Below the pieces are notes generated by a model. The model was not told the DNA's origin. It saw nothing but the letters and a program-made list of their open reading frames with translations, and ran no database searches. The position numbers and the translations under genes were made by a program. DNA of 22,193 nt from Didymodactylos carnosus (taxonomy: Eukaryota > Rotifera > Eurotatoria > Philodinida > Philodinidae): positions 1-22,193 of the forward strand of contig CAJNOQ010002904.1 in assembly GCA_905250885.1 (NCBI GenBank). Direction: 5' to 3'. Shown in pieces: positions 17,671 through 22,193 of this stretch. Position 1 is the stretch's first letter. Each line of letters opens with the position of its first letter.

Positions 17671-17842
17671 GATGAGACTTATAGTAAGACATAAGTCGGA
17701 TCACAAAAAGATGCTTTAATGTGTCTTACTGAAAGAGACATTGAAGTGTCTGCCCTCATAAGACACATATAGTGTCTTTCAGTAAGGCACATTAAAGCAT
17801 CTTTTTCTGATCCGACTTGTGTGTCTTACTATAAGTCGCATT
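17671..17842. mobile_element. Long hairpin element directly downstream of the tRNA-Gly-like gene
   Basis: The left arm (17671-17751) and right arm (17760-17842) are about 85-90% reverse complements with an ~8-nt loop. AAGTCGGATCACAAAAAGAT faces ATCTTTTTCTGATCCGACTT. Each arm itself contains small palindromes of GTGTCTTACTGAAAGACAC type, and one extra unit (GTGTCTTATTGTAAGACAC) lies at 17649-17667. No ORF is present. Confidence 0.8.
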
Positions 17843-17980
17843 TTTTTTTAGAGTGTATTCTAAATTTTACGTCATAAGCTCTGTGTTAAGATACTGGCAG
17901 GGGCTAGTCTACTACTGCGAGATTCCTCTGCCTGTGACAGGATATAGCCTTGAATATGAATATATAGAGAAGAAATGCGA

Positions 17981-19351
17981 CTAGAAATACAACTTACCAA
18001 CAGCAGTGTACATATCAAATACACCTCCCATTATCATTGATGTACCAAGTTTAACATGCCCTGTTATGCAGCACAATATTGCACCACCAATAACTTGTGC
18101 TACACCCATTACAAATATAAATATTGTTTTCCACCAACATCGTTTTGCTTCGATAATAAATTTATAACGAAACTGTAGACCTTCATAGCACCATTCTTTT
18201 CGTTCTTCTTCCAGATCAGGTATTAAATGTGCAAATTCTGTACCATTTAATTGTTCTTGTATAAATCCTTCTGTCCAATATTCATAATTACATGTTAATT
18301 CATGTTTATCGGAATCATACTGATTAAGTTGATTTCTTGTCACTTCAATGTAACTTTTAACGATTTGTAGAAAAATCACTTCGGCAAATACACGTGGTGG
18401 CTTTCCATCGGGCGGTGGTTTTGTATTCAATATTATTAATTTATTCCGATTTTCAATCTCATATACAAGCAAATTTAGTGATCTATTCATAGCAATCGGA
18501 GCATCACTGCCTTTTCCTTGACCAACAAGACATCCTGCTTTATTATAGAATACAATGAAATCTGAGTCGTCTCGTCGTTCTGCTAATTCTAATAGTTTTA
18601 AACTACGACTGTCAGCACCTGCTATTTTCCCGCTTTCGCCACACACTTCATTTAAACCAGCATTCATAAAATACTTTGGATCTTCAATTAATTCGTTTAG
18701 TATATGACAATCAATGTTAGCTTGTTTTTCTTTACGTTCGGCATCGGCGTCCTTCACTCCAAAATTAGATCTAGCATATGTGGCAAATTGTGACTGTTGA
18801 TCAGGATTGCGTTTTATCTGAACACATCGATTCAAGCATGTTTGAACGTTATTAGCAAATTTTTGGTAGAGTCGTTGAATTGACGCTTCATCATCCATAT
18901 CATCAATTTTAAAACAATAATTCCCCCATGTTTCTCGTAATGAATCAAATCCAGGATTATATTTTTTATTATTTCCAAAATCAATATATTCTCGTTGACT
19001 ATGTGCCATATTTAAAAACTGTTGTAGTAGATGATCTTTTGCTTCAATTTTTCGTACCTCCTTCCTAGCTTCTTGAATCGTTGTTGCTTCATATTTATCT
19101 CGTAACTGTTTAACACCTTCAATTGTTCGATGTTCGTCAATTGGTAAATTTTTGAAATATTGAATCAATTGAGGCAGATCCTCTTCCTGATTCAATATCA
19201 ATCGGGCACTACCAGGATTTCCTTGTCGACCAGCACGGCCAAATGCTTGCTGTTCAACACGAAGGTTTTGTGGTAAGAATGTAACAATAACATGTAGCCC
19301 ACCACGATCATTTATAGCTGTTACTGGTTTTAAATCTGTACCACGACCCAT
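17981..19351 (-). CDS. SecA-like translocase ATPase, C-terminal fragment
   Basis: The first ~50 residues hold the C-terminal helicase motifs of the SecA preprotein-translocase ATPase: GRGTD (2-6), GGLHVI (17-22), and [20 protein letters not shown] (31-50) with the RGRAGRQGDPG-type arginine-finger motif. A long charged helical region follows. A C-terminal hydrophobic, Gly-rich segment ([17 protein letters not shown], then [14 protein letters not shown]) looks membrane-associated. The Walker A/B motor half and preprotein-crosslinking domain are absent. A TAA lies immediately before the first ATG and no acceptor fits, so the 5' part is cut off at about 19350. At the other end a perfect donor, G/GTAAGT (intron from 17997), indicates further exons. 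SecA-like proteins in animals imply bacterial ancestry; their role there is unknown. Confidence 0.8.
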   Translation of the reverse strand: MGRGTDLKPVTAINDRGGLHVIVTFLPQNLRVEQQAFGRAGRQGNPGSARLILNQEEDLPQLIQYFKNLPIDEHRTIEGVKQLRDKYEATTIQEARKEVRKIEAKDHLLQQFLNMAHSQREYIDFGNNKKYNPGFDSLRETWGNYCFKIDDMDDEASIQRLYQKFANNVQTCLNRCVQIKRNPDQQSQFATYARSNFGVKDADAERKEKQANIDCHILNELIEDPKYFMNAGLNEVCGESGKIAGADSRSLKLLELAERRDDSDFIVFYNKAGCLVGQGKGSDAPIAMNRSLNLLVYEIENRNKLIILNTKPPPDGKPPRVFAEVIFLQIVKSYIEVTRNQLNQYDSDKHELTCNYEYWTEGFIQEQLNGTEFAHLIPDLEEERKEWCYEGLQFRYKFIIEAKRCWWKTIFIFVMGVAQVIGGAILCCITGHVKLGTSMIMGGVFDMYTAVGKLYF

Positions 19352-20837
19352 TTATATACAATGGGGATTTGGACTTAAATACTTGAGTTTCAGGCGATTT
19401 TAGCAAGTAATCCTTACTGATATTCGCTCCTCGACCTGGGGTCGATATTAGTTGTTTCATCATGGTTTGAATTGGCCATGAAATAGTCGATAGCTGCTCA
19501 TAATTTCCAGCAGCTGTTGATTTAATTAATATACTATGATTGGTGCAAGTAGACGATGGCAATTCAGTGTTTGTATATTTAATTGTGTTGCCGCAAGGCA
19601 TTCGTACGATTGGCGGTTCATTAATCGTAATCACACCTTTAAATTCACCAATAGTTGAATGAAGATGGCAATAAAGTGGGTCTCCGTTGTGAGAAAAAAG
19701 CCAAACGTTACTGTCAATATTTATAACATCAGTTTGTAGTGAGCGAGAACGTGTCACTTGACATGAGTTAACGATACGTAAGCTATGGATAAACAGTTCA
19801 GATAAGCATGAAGAATGAGATAATGGAATGACTGATGGCTTCCTTCGACAATAAATAAAAGAAGAAAATAGGCATTCGTTTTGTTTTGGTGTGTTATTCC
19901 AAGATATTATTGCATAATCATCTGTGTTGATCCCAGTTATTTCTGGTATATTCGAATACATGAATTGCTCACCATTAACAATTGCCGGCAGAGAAATAAA
20001 GCGATAGACTGAAAGTGGAATGTTATTTTCTATGAACGAACGTAAAAATAATGTAGAGACAATAAAACATGGTTCATTGGCTGAGACATTTTCTCGGCGA
20101 ATCGGACACGAACGAAGAATATATATTGATTGAGCGGCAATAAGTTGAGAGAAAAGATTAAGTGATTTAGAAAGATCATTAATTTTATAAAATTTGTCGA
20201 TGGAGGATATAATTGTAGTTAAAAATAACCTTAACTCAGCGTTTGTTAGGAAGTCAAATCCGATTTTATTATTATTTATTTGTTTGAGTATAATATTAGA
20301 CGGTCCTGGCAATACACGTGGAATATCAGATTGATTGCCATCAACGAGAAAATTTGTTGAATCAAACAGTGATTTTTTAATATTAATTATCGAATGAAAT
20401 TGATTGCCGATGAAGTGTACAGCGGAGTTCGTTTTCGTGGCAAATGAGTCAGGACGATGAATACGAAAAATTCGACTTATATCGTTTTGGATTAAACTGG
20501 AAGCTTGGTTACTATCGTAACGTGGTAAAGCAGTGGCTATATCACGAGGTGATAATATAGTGGCAAGTTCAACAATGTTAGTACTTGTGGTGTGTGATGT
20601 GAACAGGCCAACATCTGCAGACGATGATCCATCACATAAATTATTGATAGACACAACTGAATGAACGATTTCTTCTTTAAGTTTTGGAGCATATGTACCA
20701 TTACGTCGGAGCATAAACGCTTTGTCAGTATCAATGACAACATTCGATGTAGGTATACTTAACATCGGCAAAAATTCAGTTGTTTCAAATAAATTGATCG
20801 CCGAAAACAATATTACAAATTGTAAAGAAACGGCCAT
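19308..20837 (-). CDS. Secreted or surface glycoprotein-like ORF, possibly retroelement Env-like
   Basis: This 509-codon uninterrupted ORF starts at ATG 20837 with a clear signal-peptide-like segment ([17 protein letters not shown]). The rest is Ser/Asn/Thr-rich with about ten cysteines and several N-x-S/T sequons, and has no cytoplasmic-type motif. The C-terminal block ([31 protein letters not shown]) has the spacing of an Env or F-type ectodomain of LTR retroelements: a strand-rich segment, a Gly turn, then a Pro-x-x-Cys. This is pattern-based and weak. No furin-type site, fusion peptide or membrane anchor is seen. The last ~25 codons run over the junction with the SecA-like fragment in another frame, so the real C terminus is probably missing. 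A donor-like GTAAGG occurs about 19415. It could equally be an unrelated secreted protein. Confidence 0.4.
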   Translation of the reverse strand: MAVSLQFVILFSAINLFETTEFLPMLSIPTSNVVIDTDKAFMLRRNGTYAPKLKEEIVHSVVSINNLCDGSSSADVGLFTSHTTSTNIVELATILSPRDIATALPRYDSNQASSLIQNDISRIFRIHRPDSFATKTNSAVHFIGNQFHSIINIKKSLFDSTNFLVDGNQSDIPRVLPGPSNIILKQINNNKIGFDFLTNAELRLFLTTIISSIDKFYKINDLSKSLNLFSQLIAAQSIYILRSCPIRRENVSANEPCFIVSTLFLRSFIENNIPLSVYRFISLPAIVNGEQFMYSNIPEITGINTDDYAIISWNNTPKQNECLFSSFIYCRRKPSVIPLSHSSCLSELFIHSLRIVNSCQVTRSRSLQTDVINIDSNVWLFSHNGDPLYCHLHSTIGEFKGVITINEPPIVRMPCGNTIKYTNTELPSSTCTNHSILIKSTAAGNYEQLSTISWPIQTMMKQLISTPGRGANISKDYLLKSPETQVFKSKSPLYINGSWYRFKTSNSYK

Positions 20838-22193
20838 CGTGAATGAAAAAAATTATATGAATGACAAGTATAATATCAATCTCATTTATGTAGACTATTT
20901 TTTATCCTTTTGCTATTTTAGCCAATGAGATGTCATCCAACTGGGAAAAGTCTTCCACCGTTGGTCCCTTCTAATCTACCATTTATTTGTCATTATCATG
21001 TTCAGAGAGGATATCTTAGCTGATCAAAACTAATCAAATTTTTATTAGCAATAATAAACTAGATCAATCTACGCAAGTAGCTGATTAACTGCCGCAAGTT
21101 TTTCATCAGGTGATTTTGCTATTGATTGCTACTGTCATCAACGAATGACTTAGAATGAACAAAACGATATCCTTTCGACAAAATCTTTGTTTGTATCAAC
21201 TAGTTGATGTGGAAAATTTAATTTACGTATGCTGCTATATTGGTTTACTTTCCGTTCGTCCCAAATTGCTCACTCTCACACCTGCTCGCCCCTTTGGTAT
21301 TGTTTGACCTTACAAAGCCAATTTGGGACGAACTGAGAGGACACACCGCTATATTACATATCATTTAGAAATAAAATACTAATTATAAATTTTCTTTTTG
21401 AATTTTTCTGCAATTCGAATAACTATTGAAAACAAAAACAACTTCAAAAATACAACTCAGATCCAATTCGGGTGAAAATGAATCATGTCATTTCCATAAC
21501 ACTTCGTCTAATACGTGTCTTAAAGAGATATTCATTGTGTGAAGAATTCATTAATGGAAAACATTTTTCAACGTAGAATTTTATGTCTTCTATGTGTTAT
21601 ATCATTATTACACTTCGATCTTTTATGTACATTTCGATGGATTAATCAATCGATATCAGATTTTTTTACTTTTATATTTTTAATCAATGCGATTACATCA
21701 ATATTCTAGATTGTCCCATAAAAATAAATTGATATTCATCGATAATCCATGCATCTAATTTTCATACTTGACATGATTGATAATTCAATAACTAATAATA
21801 TCTGATACTAAGTGATATTCAAAGATAAAGGAATATTAGTTTCTGACAATTATTTTAAATTTTATGTTAAATTTTAAATCTATTCGGTATATTTTTTAAG
21901 ACCATTATCTTTCGTTAAAAAAATTATTTAAGTCAATTTATTTCAATAACAGTAAATAATGAAAAAGGAAATTTCATTTCAAATTTTTTATTGAATTTCG
22001 GTACAATACTTCCATAACTACCCATGAAATAATTTTGATAACCTAACGCAGGTTAGCATGCGTTAAAAAAAAAGTTTTCGAGAAGATTGCGTTTGAACGG
22101 GTTAAATTTTCAAATATGATGCGTGCTAACGTTTCTTCGGAGCGGTAACGAGACAGATCCGGTTAAATATGGTTCTAAGAAATTTAACGAGTT
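20838..22193. other. Gene-free AT-rich interval
   Basis: No gene is supported. There is a hairpin at 21254-21333 with 15-bp perfect arms (GTTCGTCCCAAATTG). A TAACGCA/TGCGTTA palindrome lies near 22046. The first ~150 nt would hold the promoter of the minus-strand ORF at 19308-20837. Confidence 0.5.
21254..21333. repeat. Inverted repeat with 15-bp perfect arms
   Basis: GTTCGTCCCAAATTG (21254-21268) and CAATTTGGGACGAAC (21319-21333) are exact reverse complements separated by 50 nt. This could be a very small MITE or the terminal repeats of a decayed element. Confidence 0.65.

Noticed and set aside
19308-19351. Fusion protein of the Env-like ORF with the SecA-like fragment
   Set aside because: The frames differ, and every candidate acceptor leaves an in-frame TAA immediately before the SecA-like ATG.

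Overview
The window looks like nuclear DNA of a small invertebrate, most probably a bdelloid rotifer. It is AT-rich and intron-containing, with GT..AG splice sites, AATAAA signals and degenerate tRNA-like sequences. It combines gene families that, from general knowledge, are typical of bdelloid accessory (often subtelomeric) regions: an R-S-ExE ADP-ribosyltransferase, a SecA-like ATPase fragment, a phage-tail-collar (microcystin-dependent-like) protein, a KDZ-type transposase, and a possible retroelement envelope gene. The assignment is inference; no rRNA or housekeeping gene confirms it. No compact, intact housekeeping gene was seen.

Layout. 81-765 (minus): two coding-looking exons of an unrecognised gene. 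824-1103: a near-perfect foldback element. 1104-3990: mostly non-coding, with a degenerate ~60-bp tandem repeat (3128-3297) and a small Cys-rich ORF (2817-2969). 3995-8175 (minus): a KDZ-family transposase gene whose exons can be spliced in frame across a 67-nt intron and an unusually large 2.37-kb intron. That large intron holds a 10-bp-period array, a 0.6-kb foldback and a palindromic repeat cluster. 8295-8655: a ~62-bp tandem repeat. 9570-10485 (minus): the tail-collar gene, with a frame disruption. 10950-11038: a two-copy 44-bp repeat.

11305-12440 (plus): an ADP-ribosyltransferase gene and an upstream ORF, each preceded by the same ~70-bp sequence. 12649-13197: a foldback with ~140-bp arms. 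13782-14880: a ~1.1-kb element with terminal inverted repeats and a 4-bp direct flank (AGAA). It carries a tRNA-Arg(TCT)-like gene and a nested foldback. 14959-15018: two adjacent palindromes. 16416-16523 (plus): a probable first exon. 16750-16921: an LTR-like promoter/polyA stretch. 17560-17842: a tRNA-Gly(TCC)-like gene followed at once by a long hairpin. 17981-19351 (minus): the SecA-like fragment. 19308-20837 (minus): a secreted, possibly Env-like ORF that abuts it. 20838-22193: AT-rich, no gene seen.

The genes do not form a pathway. The picture is a landing zone for mobile elements and horizontally acquired genes, several broken. The most interesting structural signal is that both tRNA-like genes sit in or next to palindromic, short-motif-rich elements.
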